In this document: piece after piece, positions 52,843-61,555 of the stretch
Numbering within the stretch: position 1 is the first letter of the stretch
Layout of the letters: each line of letters starts with the position of its first letter
From: Thermoleophilaceae bacterium
Lineage (GTDB): Bacteria > Actinomycetota > Thermoleophilia > Solirubrobacterales > Thermoleophilaceae
Reading direction: 5' to 3'
Assembly: GCA_030447725.1 (NCBI GenBank)
Contig: JAUJOQ010000005.1
Location: forward strand, 208,915-272,914
Length of the DNA stretch: 64,000 bases
Notes under the pieces: generated by a model
Databases searched by the model: none
What the model saw: only the letters and a program-made list of their open reading frames with translations
Told to the model about the DNA's origin: nothing
Position numbers and translations under genes: made by a program

Positions 52843-53618
52843 ATGGCCAGCGCCTCCGAGCTTCGCTTGGCGCAACTGCCGGCCGCTGTTCGGAACTATC
52901 TCGCTGAGCTCGTGCTTCGTGTCGACGCCGTGCTCGAGAACTCTGTGGTCGGCGTTTTCCTACTCGGTTCCGCGGCCCTCGGCGATTACGCGCACGGTGA
53001 GAGCGACTTGATGTAGCCGTGGTGACGACGGGGCGAGCATCCCCCGCCTTGCTGCGACGCGTTGCCGAACGGATCGCCCATCCGGCTCTGCCGTGTCCGG
53101 CGCGGGGCCTGGAGTTCGTCGTCTACAGGCGCCGGTCGGTCGGCGAATCCGACGCGCCGCCCGTCTATGACCTGGATCTCAATACCGGGCCGGCGATGGC
53201 GCCGCGGATGTCGATGGACCCGGCGGGCGAGCCAGGACACTGGTACCCGATCGACATCGCGATCGGTCGCGCCCACGCGGTGGCGCTCACGGGACCGCCC
53301 CCGCAGGAGGTGTTCGCGGCCCGCCCGGCCGCCCTTGTCCGCGGGGCCCTCGAGGTATCGCTCGCGTGGCACGAGGCACACGAACGCGACGGCGCAAACG
53401 CAGTTCTGAACGCCTGCCGCGCGTGGCGCTGGGCGAAGGAGGGCGTCTGGTCTGCGAAGACGGCGGCCGCCCAGTGGAGCTTGGAGCGCCTCGACGACCC
53501 GGCGCCTGTGCACGCCGCGCTGGCGGCGCGACACGGCGAGCGCCGTCCCGCGCCAGCGGCCGAAACGATCCGCCGAGCCCGCGCGGCGCTCGCTGGATCG
53601 TCAGCCCTGCACTCGTGA
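52843..53618 (+). pseudogene. Aminoglycoside-nucleotidyltransferase-like gene, frameshifted at catalytic DxD
   Basis: From ATG 52843 the protein reads AAVRNYLAELVLRVDAVLEN and VVGVFLLGSAALGDYAHGES, then DLM and a stop at 53014-53016. One extra G would restore DLDVAVVTTG, joining the frame that runs from 53019 to 53618 (LLRRVAERIAHPALPCPARG; NACRAWRWAKEGVWSAKTAA). Together about 258 residues, the size of AadA-type adenylyltransferases, with the GS...DxD core and the DUF4111-like C-domain. The frame break is inside the metal-binding DxD, so the product should be inactive. Resistance function is not implied. Confidence 0.75.
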
Positions 53619-54064
53619 GCGAGCGACTGCGATCGGTCGTTGAGCAGCTCGACCTCCGGCCGGATGACCGGGTGCTGGAGATCGGCTGCGGGCACGGGGT
53701 TGCCGCAACACTCGTATGCGAGCGCCTGGACGGAGGGCATCTGACGGCGGTCGACCGATCAGCGAAGATGATCGAAGCGGCGATACGTCGAAACGCGCCG
53801 TACATCGAGGCCGGCAAGGCCGAGTTCTTCGTCTCCGCCTTGGAGGACCTCGATCTGGGGGACCGGCGTTTCGACAAGATCTTCGCGGTCCGGGTGGGCC
53901 TCTTTCACCGCGACCCCGACCGTGCGCGAGCCATCGTCGAAAGGTGGCTGAGCGCTGGCGGAGCGGTCTTCGCCTTCGTGGACTCGCCGGCGCGACGAGG
54001 CGCCGCCGTCGAAACTTCCCTCGTCACCCGAGTGGGCCGGCTGGCGCGGACCTCCGCCCGGTGA
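53615..54064 (+). CDS. Small class I SAM methyltransferase
   Basis: A 149-residue protein from GTG 53615, overlapping the preceding stop (GTGA). The SAM-binding motif is DDRVLEIGCGHGVAATLVCE (residues 18-37), followed by LTAVDRSAKMIEAAIRRN and a core strand FDKIFAVRVGLFHRD. It ends soon after AVFAFVDSPARRG, shorter than typical (200+ residues), so it may be C-terminally truncated. Substrate unknown. Confidence 0.75.
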   Translation: MSERLRSVVEQLDLRPDDRVLEIGCGHGVAATLVCERLDGGHLTAVDRSAKMIEAAIRRNAPYIEAGKAEFFVSALEDLDLGDRRFDKIFAVRVGLFHRDPDRARAIVERWLSAGGAVFAFVDSPARRGAAVETSLVTRVGRLARTSAR

Positions 54065-54101
54065 GCTCGACCCGGCCGCGGCGGCCGCCCGGCGCGACGC
54101 C

Positions 54102-54335
54102 TCACGCGCGATCGCGGACGCCGTCAACGCCCTCCTCGCTCGCACAGTGCGCGCAGCAATAGGTTGCTCCCTCGGCCTCGACGCCGTGTCCGATGATCCT
54201 GCAGCCGCAGTGCGCGCACTGGGGCGCGAGCGCGTGGATCGCACACTCGAACGAGTCAAACACGTGCCTGTCTCCCTCGCGAGTGATCTCCATGCTCTTG
54301 TCGTACTCGTTCCCGCACACTTCACACTGCGGCAT
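54102..54335 (-). CDS. Cysteine-rich zinc-ribbon-like small protein
   Basis: A 77-residue protein (MPQCEVCGNEYDKSMEITRE; FDSFECAIHALAPQCAHCGC; GATYCCAHCA). Eight or nine cysteines in CxxC pairs suggest two zinc sites. I recognise this as a widespread actinobacterial hypothetical family by pattern; no function is known. The 3' end lies 37 bases from the convergent methyltransferase. Confidence 0.8.
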   Translation of the reverse strand: MPQCEVCGNEYDKSMEITREGDRHVFDSFECAIHALAPQCAHCGCRIIGHGVEAEGATYCCAHCASEEGVDGVRDRA

Positions 54336-54758
54336 CGGGCGCCTCCTCTCGGCGGTTTTGCATGCATTTACCCGGCGCCGGGCTCATGTACGCGCGCTTT
54401 CACGCCGGGCTCCAATACCGACAGTGGCGGCGAATGTCTTTCATCGGGCCCTCGCTCTTGGTCCCTCGGACCGCTCCTTTGCCGGCGTGCGGCGTGGAGG
54501 GACGACCGGAGCGAGCGCATCGCCGATAAGCCGCTTCAGTCACCGTCGTCGAGATGATGCGGCTCGAACACAGGTTGCCTCGGGTCTCGGGCGCCTCGCC
54601 CTTGCTGACGCCACTGCGCCCTAAAGCTTGGGCGCAGCAGCGCTCGCCAACTCGAGCAGGCGGCCCGCGCGCCGGTCAGTGAATTGCGGCCTGAGAAGTT
54701 CCCCGCTCGTCTCCACATCGGTGTGTCGACGGCCTGCGGAAGGATCGAGCGATGTCCC
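54336..54758. other. Intergenic region with one strong hairpin
   Basis: No coding frame is supported. At 54614-54637 CTGCGCCC-(8 nt)-GGGCGCAG forms a perfect 8-bp hairpin with the loop TAAAGCTT. There is no T-run after it, so it is not a classic terminator. The rest shows nothing I can name. Confidence 0.5.
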
Positions 54759-54968
54759 ATGGCCAAGATCATGACCCTGCGTCTAGACGACGAGCGCGCG
54801 GCCATGCTCGAGCTCGTAGCTCGAGCCGATGACAGGTCGCTGACCGACACCGTCCGCGACGCGATCGATCTCCACATCGAAGAGCGCCGCAAGGACAAAG
54901 CGTTCAAGGAGCGCCTGCGGCAGCGACACGGGACTGAGCGCACGCTGTACGAGCGTCTGGCGCGATAA
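54759..54968 (+). CDS. Ribbon-helix-helix (CopG-type) protein, possible antitoxin
   Basis: A 69-residue protein from ATG 54759. The N-terminal strand MAKIMTLRLDDERAAMLELV and helix DRSLTDTVRDAIDLHIEERR fit the ribbon-helix-helix DNA-binding fold. The C-terminal tail is basic (KERLRQRHGTERTLYERLAR). Such proteins are often antitoxins, but no toxin gene follows; the next 240 bases hold no clear gene. Confidence 0.75.
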   Translation: MAKIMTLRLDDERAAMLELVARADDRSLTDTVRDAIDLHIEERRKDKAFKERLRQRHGTERTLYERLAR

Positions 54969-55208
54969 GCCGCCCGCCGAGGCCGGACTGGCAGCCGCGA
55001 GGGCAGTTTCGGTGCAGAGCACATCGTCCGCTCCGAAACCGATCAGGCGGGTCGCTGATGCCCGCGCTTCTGCTTCCGACGGCCTGGCTTATGGCGGGGC
55101 TCCTCGTGCGAGTCGAAAGGGTGAAAGGGCGGTGCTTTGGCAAGGTTTTGCTTGTGTGGGCGCCCGGGCGGGATGCCGGCAGGTAGCGCCGACTAGACGT
55201 CTGGGCGA

Positions 55209-56447
55209 TCAGCTGAAGGCGACGAGCCCGAGGGCTGCGGCTGCGGCGACGAGGGCGGGCTCGGGCACTTTGGTCTTCTTTTGTAGGAGGGCGCCGAGGG
55301 CGACGATCGTGATGAGGATCGACCAGTTGTCTTCGATGACTTGGTCGGCGATGACGATGGCGGCGCCGGCGATCGCCCCGGCGGCGGCGGCGGTCGCTCC
55401 TTTGACGAACCCCTGCAGGCGTGGGTGGTGTTCGTGGCGGCGGATAAAGCCGCCAGGCACGACGACGAAGAGATAGACGGGCACGAAGACAGCGACGGTG
55501 GCGACGACCGCGCCGGTCAGCCCGTAGATGAGATAGCCGGCGAAGGTGGCCATGATCACGACCGGTCCGGGGCTGATCAGGCCCATTGCGACGGCGTCGA
55601 CGAACTGCTGCTCGGTTAGCCAGCCGTGCTGCTCGACGAGGCCCTGGTGGAGGAAGGGCACGATCGCGAGTCCCGAGCCGAAGGTGAACGCGCCGGCTTT
55701 GACGAAGAAGAGGGCCATCGCCCCCAGGGAGGCGCCGGTGCCCGTCCAGGCGAGTCCCTGGACCGCCCCCAGGAGCGCGAGGGGCGAGATTCCCGCTACG
55801 CCACCGAGCTTGGGCAGGCCGCCGCCGTAGTAGATCGCGCCGAAGGCCCCGGCGAGCAGGAACAGCCAGACGATCTCAGCACCCGCGATGGCGGTGACCG
55901 TGCACAGCACCGCGGCGATCACCCATAGAACGGGGTCGGTCTTGTTGGTCGAGCGCGCGAGCTTGTAGGAGGCGATAGCGATGATCGCCAGCACCGCCGG
56001 CCCCACGCCGCGGAAGATGTGGTGCACCCAGTCGAGCCCTTGGTATTCGGAGTAGAGGACCGCGACCGCGGTGACGATCACAAACGGTGGGATGACGAAG
56101 GGAAGCGCGACCGCGAGCGCGCCGCGAGCGCCGGCCTGCAGGTAGCCAAACCACATTGCCGCCTGGGCGGCCAGCGGCCCCGGCATCGTCTGCCCGATCG
56201 CCAGGGCCTGCTGGAACTCGGCCTCGGTAAACCAACGCCGCGCCTCGACGAGGTCACGCTGCATGTACCCGACGAGCGCGATCGGCCCTCCGAACCCGCT
56301 GGCGCCGAGCTTGAGGAAGTAACGAACCAAGCCGCGCAGGGTGCGCTCCGCCGCGCCGCTCGCCGGGGCGGGGCCCTCAGCGGTTGAGATGGGCGATTTC
56401 AAGCGGCCAGTATTCCGGGTCTTCGTGCAGCCACGATGGGCCGCCAT
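55209..56447 (-). CDS. chrA: Chromate/anion transporter, ChrA family
   Basis: A 412-residue two-domain transporter from ATG 56447. Each half carries the CHR signature: FLKLGASGFGGPIALVGYMQ with AIGQTMPGPLAAQAAMWFGY, and FFVKAGAFTFGSGLAIVPFL with AVAMGLISPGPVVIMATFAG. About ten to twelve hydrophobic helices. ChrA exports chromate or related oxyanions. It starts 14 bases after tauE and is third in the Rrf2-TauE-ChrA unit. A longer upstream frame is an artefact. Confidence 0.9.
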   Translation of the reverse strand: MAAHRGCTKTRNTGRLKSPISTAEGPAPASGAAERTLRGLVRYFLKLGASGFGGPIALVGYMQRDLVEARRWFTEAEFQQALAIGQTMPGPLAAQAAMWFGYLQAGARGALAVALPFVIPPFVIVTAVAVLYSEYQGLDWVHHIFRGVGPAVLAIIAIASYKLARSTNKTDPVLWVIAAVLCTVTAIAGAEIVWLFLLAGAFGAIYYGGGLPKLGGVAGISPLALLGAVQGLAWTGTGASLGAMALFFVKAGAFTFGSGLAIVPFLHQGLVEQHGWLTEQQFVDAVAMGLISPGPVVIMATFAGYLIYGLTGAVVATVAVFVPVYLFVVVPGGFIRRHEHHPRLQGFVKGATAAAAGAIAGAAIVIADQVIEDNWSILITIVALGALLQKKTKVPEPALVAAAAALGLVAFS

Positions 56448-56461
56448 CGGCGACGTGTCTG

Positions 56462-57346
56462 CTATGCCGGCTGGGGGCTGGCTGCCAGATCGCGGCGGAC
56501 TGAGATCACCGCAGCCACGATCGATGCGGCCCAGACGACGCCCAGCAAGACGTAAGCGAGGACGAGGTACTGCGAGGGGGCGCCGATCGCCTCGCCGAAG
56601 GTCTTCGTGTTCGTGAGCAGGATCAGCCCGCCGACAGCGGCCCCGAGCACCCGGGCCGGAAGCTTGCGCACGAGCCACGCCGCCAGCGGCGCGGCGATCA
56701 GGCCGCCCGCCAGCAGCGCAAGCAGCCAACCGACGTTGATCTCGGCAAAGCTCAGCGAGATCAAAAAGCCGGCAGAGGCTCCAAACGCGACAAGGAACTC
56801 CGAGGTGTCGATCGAGCCGACGACCTTGCGCGGCTCAAGGCGCCCAGAGGAGAGCAGCGAGGAGGTCCCGATCGGCCCCCAGCCGCCGCCGCCCATGGCG
56901 TCGACCGTTCCCGCAATGGCGCCAAGGGGCGCGAGGAACGCGGCGCGCAGCGGCCGGCCGGGGTCGGGCTTCGGCGGCTGGCGGCGGCGGCTGAAGCGCA
57001 CGAGGATGTACAGCCCGAGGAAGAACAGGATCGCCGCGATCCAGGGCTCAGCGATCTCGGCCGGCAGCGAGCTGAGCACCACCGCGCCGACAAAGGCGCC
57101 GATCGCCCCCGGCGCGGCCATCAGCCTGACCGTGCGCCAGTCCACGTTGCCAAAGCGCCAGTGCGCCGTGCCCGAGGCCAGCGTGGTGCCGATCTCGGCC
57201 AAGTGAACGGTCGCCGAGGCGACCGCCGGCGCCGCGCCCGCGGTCAGCAGCAGCGTCGTCGAGGTGACCCCGTAGGCCATCCCGAGCGTCCCGTCGATCA
57301 GCTGGGCGACCAGCCCGAAGATCCCCAGGATGAGCAGCTTCTCCAT
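56462..57346 (-). CDS. Sulfite exporter TauE/SafE family protein
   Basis: A 294-residue membrane protein from ATG 57346 (AGGAGGGG eight bases upstream; a GTG three codons earlier is less likely). Two homologous halves are visible: GLVAQLIDGTLGMAYGVTST and LGAIAGTVDAMGGGGWGPIG, each the start of a TauE repeat. The family moves sulfite, sulfonates or similar anions. An inverted repeat at 57360-57387 sits just before its start. Cotranscribed with chrA. Confidence 0.9.
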   Translation of the reverse strand: MEKLLILGIFGLVAQLIDGTLGMAYGVTSTTLLLTAGAAPAVASATVHLAEIGTTLASGTAHWRFGNVDWRTVRLMAAPGAIGAFVGAVVLSSLPAEIAEPWIAAILFFLGLYILVRFSRRRQPPKPDPGRPLRAAFLAPLGAIAGTVDAMGGGGWGPIGTSSLLSSGRLEPRKVVGSIDTSEFLVAFGASAGFLISLSFAEINVGWLLALLAGGLIAAPLAAWLVRKLPARVLGAAVGGLILLTNTKTFGEAIGAPSQYLVLAYVLLGVVWAASIVAAVISVRRDLAASPQPA

Positions 57347-57359
57347 CGCATCCACCCCT

Positions 57360-57387
57360 CCTCACCATTCCGACCTGAGTGGTGAGG
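57360..57387. promoter_or_regulatory. Candidate Rrf2 operator before tauE
   Basis: CCTCACCA and TGGTGAGG form a perfect 8-bp inverted repeat with a 12-base spacer, located 14 bases before the tauE ATG. On the minus strand TATAAA (57388-57393) overlaps its upstream edge and could be a -10 element, so a bound regulator would block transcription of tauE-chrA. The Rrf2 gene lies directly upstream. Confidence 0.6.
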
Positions 57388-57442
57388 TTTATAGCATCAG
57401 CCATCTTCTCGAGTCGGCCGAAGGCGTCAGACAGAAGCGGAG

Positions 57443-57922
57443 TCAAGGCTCGGCTGCCGGGCTCCAATACCCAGCTCGCCAAGCCCCCGCCGAGTCCAGA
57501 AGCCGCTGCACGGTCGGCGGGAATTCGCCGGCAACGACCTCGGCTAGCGAGACCTCGTCGAGGACCGCGCGCATGCTCGCCCTCACGGCCACCCACACTT
57601 CGCGCATCGAGGCCGCGGCCTCGGGATAGGCAAGGTCCTCTGGCCGCTCGCCATGGATCTCGACGAGGTGCCCGAGCTCGATACGCATGACGTCGGCGAC
57701 GGTGATCTCCTCAGCGGAGCGGGCGAGCCGGTAGCCACCCTGCGCGCCACGCTGGCTGTGCACAAGCCCGGCTCGTCGCAGATCGGCGAAGATGTTCTCG
57801 AGGAAGGGCAACGGGATCCCCTGGGCCCGCGCGACCGCCTCCGCCGTCACCGCGTTCGGCTCTGCCGCCGCCAGCTCCAACGCGGCGCGGATCGCGTAGT
57901 CGACCTTGGCCGAGAGCTTCAC
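57443..57922 (-). CDS. Rrf2-family transcriptional regulator
   Basis: A 159-residue winged-helix regulator from GTG 57922 (VKLSAKVDYAIRAALELAAA; GIPLPFLENIFADLRRAGLV; SQRGAQGGYRLARSAEEITV). The Fe-S-binding cysteines of IscR/NsrR-type members are missing, so it resembles CymR-like members that respond to sulfur metabolites through protein partners. It precedes tauE and chrA on the same strand, with a palindrome in the spacer that is the obvious candidate target. Confidence 0.9.
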   Translation of the reverse strand: MKLSAKVDYAIRAALELAAAEPNAVTAEAVARAQGIPLPFLENIFADLRRAGLVHSQRGAQGGYRLARSAEEITVADVMRIELGHLVEIHGERPEDLAYPEAAASMREVWVAVRASMRAVLDEVSLAEVVAGEFPPTVQRLLDSAGAWRAGYWSPAAEP

Positions 57923-57969
57923 GGCTAGATTATCCAGGCCCCCCGGCCCCCGGCGGAAGCACTCCGGCT

Positions 57970-58390
57970 TCACCCGCAGCCCGCAGCCCCCGCATTCGAC
58001 CCGAAACAGGAGCCGTCCCGGCGCGCGTCCCGTTCAGAAGCAGCAGCGCCGGCATGGCCACCAGCGCTGTGATCGGCGTCTCCGTGCAGCAGGAGCGCCG
58101 GCACCGGACAGGCGGCCACATCGGCCGAAAGGTCCGTGGTCGCCATGGCCGTCACGAGCCCGACGCTGGCGGCCAGTCCCGCCCGCAGGCAGTCCGACAC
58201 CTGGCTCGTGAACTCAAGCAAGTACGGCTGCTGCTCCGCCCTGGCGGATTGCTCGTGATCGACGATGTGGATGAAACGCAGTGGAGGCTGGTCGCCGATA
58301 CGTTCGACTCCGCCGCGGCGAGTGGCGGGTTCGACGAGCTCGGGCGCGACGGCCGAATCGGCGTCCTCCGCCATAGGGACCTCCCGTAGC
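57970..58390. pseudogene. Remnants of an alpha/beta hydrolase (minus) and an O-methyltransferase (plus)
   Basis: On the minus strand a short piece reads LVTAMATTDLSADVAACPVP and ALLLHGDADHSA, like the C-terminal part of an alpha/beta hydrolase (TDLTEDV...PTLVLHGDAD). On the plus strand at about 58200-58390 LLLRPGGLLVIDDVDETQWR looks like the late part of an O-methyltransferase. Neither has a start or a complete domain. The area appears to be a junction of two broken genes. Confidence 0.45.
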
Positions 58391-58531
58391 GCTAGCTATA
58401 GGCTCGTGATGGCCTCTCGAACTCACTGTTCAAGCACCGTCTCGCCCAGCGCGCTGTGCCGAGCTGAGGCGCCCTGGCGGCGTCATCAGTCGGCATCGTG
58501 TGCCAACTGCACACTTCGCGGGCCTTTTTCC

Positions 58532-59182
58532 GTGCCAGGACACCCTCTGAGCTCCGGCAGCCTCTTGACCCTTGACTTCGACACGCCCCATGGGCCCGCC
58601 ATCGCCCATCTTCATCCGGCTGACGAGCCCGTGGCCGGGCTCGTGCTGGGACATGGCGCCGGCGGAGGTGTCGGCGCGCCTGACCTCGTGGCCACCACCC
58701 GGGCTGCAGTGGCGGCCGGCGTCAGCGTTGCGCTCGTCGAGCAGCCCTACCGGGTGGCGGGCAGGCGCAGCCCTGCGCCGGCCCACCAGCTCGACGCGGC
58801 GTGGATCGCGGTGGTCGAGCAGCTGCGCGGCGATGCCCTGTCGGGACTTCAGGTGATGGCGGGCGGGCGCTCCTCCGGCGCCCGCGTGGCCTGTCGCACC
58901 GCCGCGGAGGTCGGGGCGAGCGCCGTGCTGTGCCTCGCCTTTCCTCTGCACCCGCCGGGCAAGGCGGACGACCCAGCGAAGAGCCGGCTTCCCGAGCTGG
59001 AGGCGGTCACCGTTGCGGTGCTGATCGTTCAGGGCGAACGCGATCCGTTCGGGATGCCGCCCGACGGGCCGGACCGCAAGGTGGTGCGCGTGCCGGGCAG
59101 CCACTCGCTGCGAAGCGCAACCGCGGTGGCAGCCGCCGTCGGCGAGTGGCTGGCAGGCGGAGTGCTCGGGTCGCGGGCCTAG
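58532..59182 (+). CDS. Alpha/beta hydrolase, KANL3/Tex30-like
   Basis: About 216 residues from GTG 58532 (start uncertain; TTG 58565 is also possible). Characteristic blocks are GLVLGHGAGGGVGAPDLVAT, VALVEQPYRVAGRRSPAPA, the nucleophile motif MAGGRSSGARVACRTA and VLCLAFPLHPPGK, and VQGERDPFG before the C-terminal His in VPGSHSL. Function in bacteria is not known. It is a single gene. Confidence 0.85.
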   Translation: MPGHPLSSGSLLTLDFDTPHGPAIAHLHPADEPVAGLVLGHGAGGGVGAPDLVATTRAAVAAGVSVALVEQPYRVAGRRSPAPAHQLDAAWIAVVEQLRGDALSGLQVMAGGRSSGARVACRTAAEVGASAVLCLAFPLHPPGKADDPAKSRLPELEAVTVAVLIVQGERDPFGMPPDGPDRKVVRVPGSHSLRSATAVAAAVGEWLAGGVLGSRA

Positions 59183-59287
59183 GCGTCCGTTGCAGCTCTA
59201 CTCGCTCGCCCCTCGGCAGTCGCTCGCTTTCGTGCCGGGCGCTGCTAGCGTGCTTGTCGTTCGGGTCAGGGATGACGGGGGGATGCT

Positions 59288-61075
59288 GTGAAGGGTCTTG
59301 TGAAGGTTGCCGCGCTCGGGCTCGTCGCTCTGGTCTTGGGCGCCCTCGTGCCGACCGGCGCCTCGGGAATCCATGAGAGCTCGAGATGGGTCGAGCGCAA
59401 CCCGGTTACGCAGCAACGCAAGTGCGCGGGTCCCTTCAACTGCGACATCCCCAACCCGGCCTGCACTCGAGACTCGGCGGGCTGCGAGACTACGAAGGCG
59501 GGCGAGTCGAGGATCAACCGCAAATCACAGCGCTTCGACATCCCGGGGACCGACGACGATCGCTGGCCGATTGCGCCCAATACCCACATCTACGACGGCT
59601 TCGGGGGCCAGCCGGTGCGGGAGGAGGAGGTGCGCAACCCCTCCGTTCACATCAACTACGGGCAGCGCAAGGAGATCGACAACGTCCTCTACGTATGGGC
59701 TCACGCCGCACAGGTAACCGATGAAACTAAGGGGCCGAAGGCCTCCGGCTGGGTGCCCCAAGCGAGCATCACCAACCGGGCCATCGACAGGATGCCCAAT
59801 GAGCTGGCGCTGGACCCCGGCCACGGCGACATCGCGACCGACTACCGGGTGACCTTCGACAAGAAGGGGAAGTTCGGCACCCTGAAGATTCGCCCCAACA
59901 GCAAGGCGAAGCGCGAGAGGGCGGCGGACTACCTCGTGCGCAGGAAACGGGTCTACCTCGAGTACAGCCTGCCGGGCAACGGCGGCTACGCGATCGACGC
60001 GCTTCCCGAGAATGCCCCGTTCAAGCGGGCCAAGCACGTCAAGGCGGTGGAGATCGGCCTCTACCGGCCCAGGAGCCGCAAGCAGGTCAAGACGATGACC
60101 TTCGTCTACGGCCACGTGGGCCCGCGCTACGGGTGGATCGCGCGCGATGCGATACGCGAGGCGAGCGCCGACGCCGAGAGGGTCGACTATAGGCCACCGG
60201 AAGGAGCAGACCCTGGCGTTCCCCCGCCTCCCTCTCAGACGTCCGGCATCGTTGGCGCGCGCCAGGTGGCGGTCGGGGGCAACGGGCGGATGATGGTAAT
60301 CAGCGCGTGCGGCGCCGCCTACAGCAAGGACGACCCGGCCGCGGGCTGGACTCTGCAGACCGGCTGCGGCAACGCCCAGCAGGTTGACGTCGGCGGCGGC
60401 GGGCGGATGATGTTGATCAGTGGTTGCGGCGCGGCGTTCTCAAAGGACAACACCTTCGATCACTTCACCGAGCAGACGGGGTGTGGCAACGCCCGACAGG
60501 TAGCGGTCGGAGACACGGGCCGGATGATGCTCATCAGCGGCTGTGGCGCGGCGTTCTCAAAGGACAACACCTTCGATCACTTCACCGAGCAGACGGGGTG
60601 TGGCAACGCCCAGCAGGTTGCGGTGGGCGGAAGAGGCCGGATGATGCTCATCAGCGGGTGCGGGGCGGCGTTCTCAAAGGACAACACCTTCGATCACTTC
60701 ACCGAGCAGACGGGGTGTGGCAACGCCCGACAGGTAGCCGTCGGTGGCAACGGGCGGATGATGTTGATCAGTGGATGTGGCGCGGCGTTCTCAAAGGACA
60801 ACACCTTCGATCACTTCACCGAGCAGACGGGGTGTGGCAACGCCCGACAGGTAGCCGTCGGTGGCAACGGGCGGATGATGTTGATCAGTGGATGTGGCGC
60901 GGCGTTCTCAAAGGACAACACCTTCGATCACTTCACCGAGCAGACGGGGTGTGGCAACGCCCGACAGGTAGCCGTCGGTGAAACCGGCCGGATGATGCTC
61001 ATCAGCGGTTGTGGCGCGGCTTTCTCAAAGGACAGCACGCACGACAACTGGCACCAGCAGACCCTCTGCGAATAG
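59288..61075 (+). CDS. Secreted protein with seven 39-residue Cys-containing tandem repeats
   Basis: A 595-residue protein with a signal peptide (VAALGLVALVLGALVPTGAS). Residues 25-310 are a non-repeat domain with several Cys and an SH3-like feel (VLYVWAHAAQV; YGHVGPRYGWIARDAI). From about residue 318 seven units of 39 residues (117 nt) follow, each containing RQVAVGGNGRMMLISGCGAA, then SKDNTFDHFTE and QTGCGNA; the first and last units diverge, the middle ones are nearly identical in DNA. Seven short beta-rich units suggest a seven-bladed propeller, possibly a carbohydrate- or surface-binding module. Start GTG. Function unknown. Confidence 0.8.
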   Translation: MKGLVKVAALGLVALVLGALVPTGASGIHESSRWVERNPVTQQRKCAGPFNCDIPNPACTRDSAGCETTKAGESRINRKSQRFDIPGTDDDRWPIAPNTHIYDGFGGQPVREEEVRNPSVHINYGQRKEIDNVLYVWAHAAQVTDETKGPKASGWVPQASITNRAIDRMPNELALDPGHGDIATDYRVTFDKKGKFGTLKIRPNSKAKRERAADYLVRRKRVYLEYSLPGNGGYAIDALPENAPFKRAKHVKAVEIGLYRPRSRKQVKTMTFVYGHVGPRYGWIARDAIREASADAERVDYRPPEGADPGVPPPPSQTSGIVGARQVAVGGNGRMMVISACGAAYSKDDPAAGWTLQTGCGNAQQVDVGGGGRMMLISGCGAAFSKDNTFDHFTEQTGCGNARQVAVGDTGRMMLISGCGAAFSKDNTFDHFTEQTGCGNAQQVAVGGRGRMMLISGCGAAFSKDNTFDHFTEQTGCGNARQVAVGGNGRMMLISGCGAAFSKDNTFDHFTEQTGCGNARQVAVGGNGRMMLISGCGAAFSKDNTFDHFTEQTGCGNARQVAVGETGRMMLISGCGAAFSKDSTHDNWHQQTLCE

Positions 61076-61085
61076 GAACGGCCCT

Positions 61086-61555
61086 AGTGCTCGACGCCGT
61101 CGCAGAGCTGGCGCCCGACGCCGTCCTGACCGACATCCGCATGTCGCCCGGCCACCACATGGAGGCGATCGACGCCAAGCACCGCATTCGCGCCGAACAC
61201 CCCGACGACGCGAGTCCGGCGGTGCCGTCCTTCAGCAGCGCGAACGCGTAGCCCTCGTCGGCGTGCTGCGAAAGGACCACGACGCCGACGTGCAAGGGTC
61301 GTGGATCCCCTCGTCGAGCGGCGAGGCCGGCGGGCACGGTCAGGCCTCGACGAGCTGACGTCGCGCGAGCTGGAGGTGCTGCGCGAGATGGCGCGCGGGA
61401 AGACCAACAGCGGGATCGCCGAGGCGCTGATTCTCTCCGAGTCGGCCGTCGAGAAGCACATCCGCGCGATCTTCGCGAAGCTCCGGCCGGCTGGCGAGCC
61501 GCACGTCCACCGGCGCGTCGCGGCGGTGCTCGCCTTCCTCCAAGAGAGCCAGTAG
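61086..61555 (+). pseudogene. LuxR/NarL-type response regulator pseudogene with internal inversion
   Basis: On the plus strand 61086-61208 encodes part of a receiver domain (LDAVAELAPDAVLTDIRM; IDAKHRIRAEHPD), including the phospho-acceptor Asp. The next expected block, VGVVVLSQHADEGYAFALLK then DGTAGLA, is found on the minus strand at about 61211-61289. The plus strand resumes with VVDPLVERR, then DELTSRELEVLREMARGKTN and the LuxR helix-turn-helix IAEALILSESAVEKHIRAIF. The first 40 or so residues are missing and an internal piece has been inverted, so no functional regulator can be made. Confidence 0.75.

Noticed and set aside
54684..54758. Earlier start for the ribbon-helix-helix protein
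   Set aside because: The added 25 residues lack the fold pattern; the strand MAKIMTLRLDD begins at ATG 54759.
56448..56729. N-terminal extension of ChrA to 56729
   Set aside because: The added residues lie over the end of tauE in another frame and are Arg/Gly-rich shadow sequence.
60424..60981. A long open frame rich in GVLKGQHLRSLHRADGVWQR repeats
   Set aside because: It is the shifted frame of the 117-nt repeat inside the secreted repeat protein; repeat units whose length is a multiple of three keep shadow frames open.
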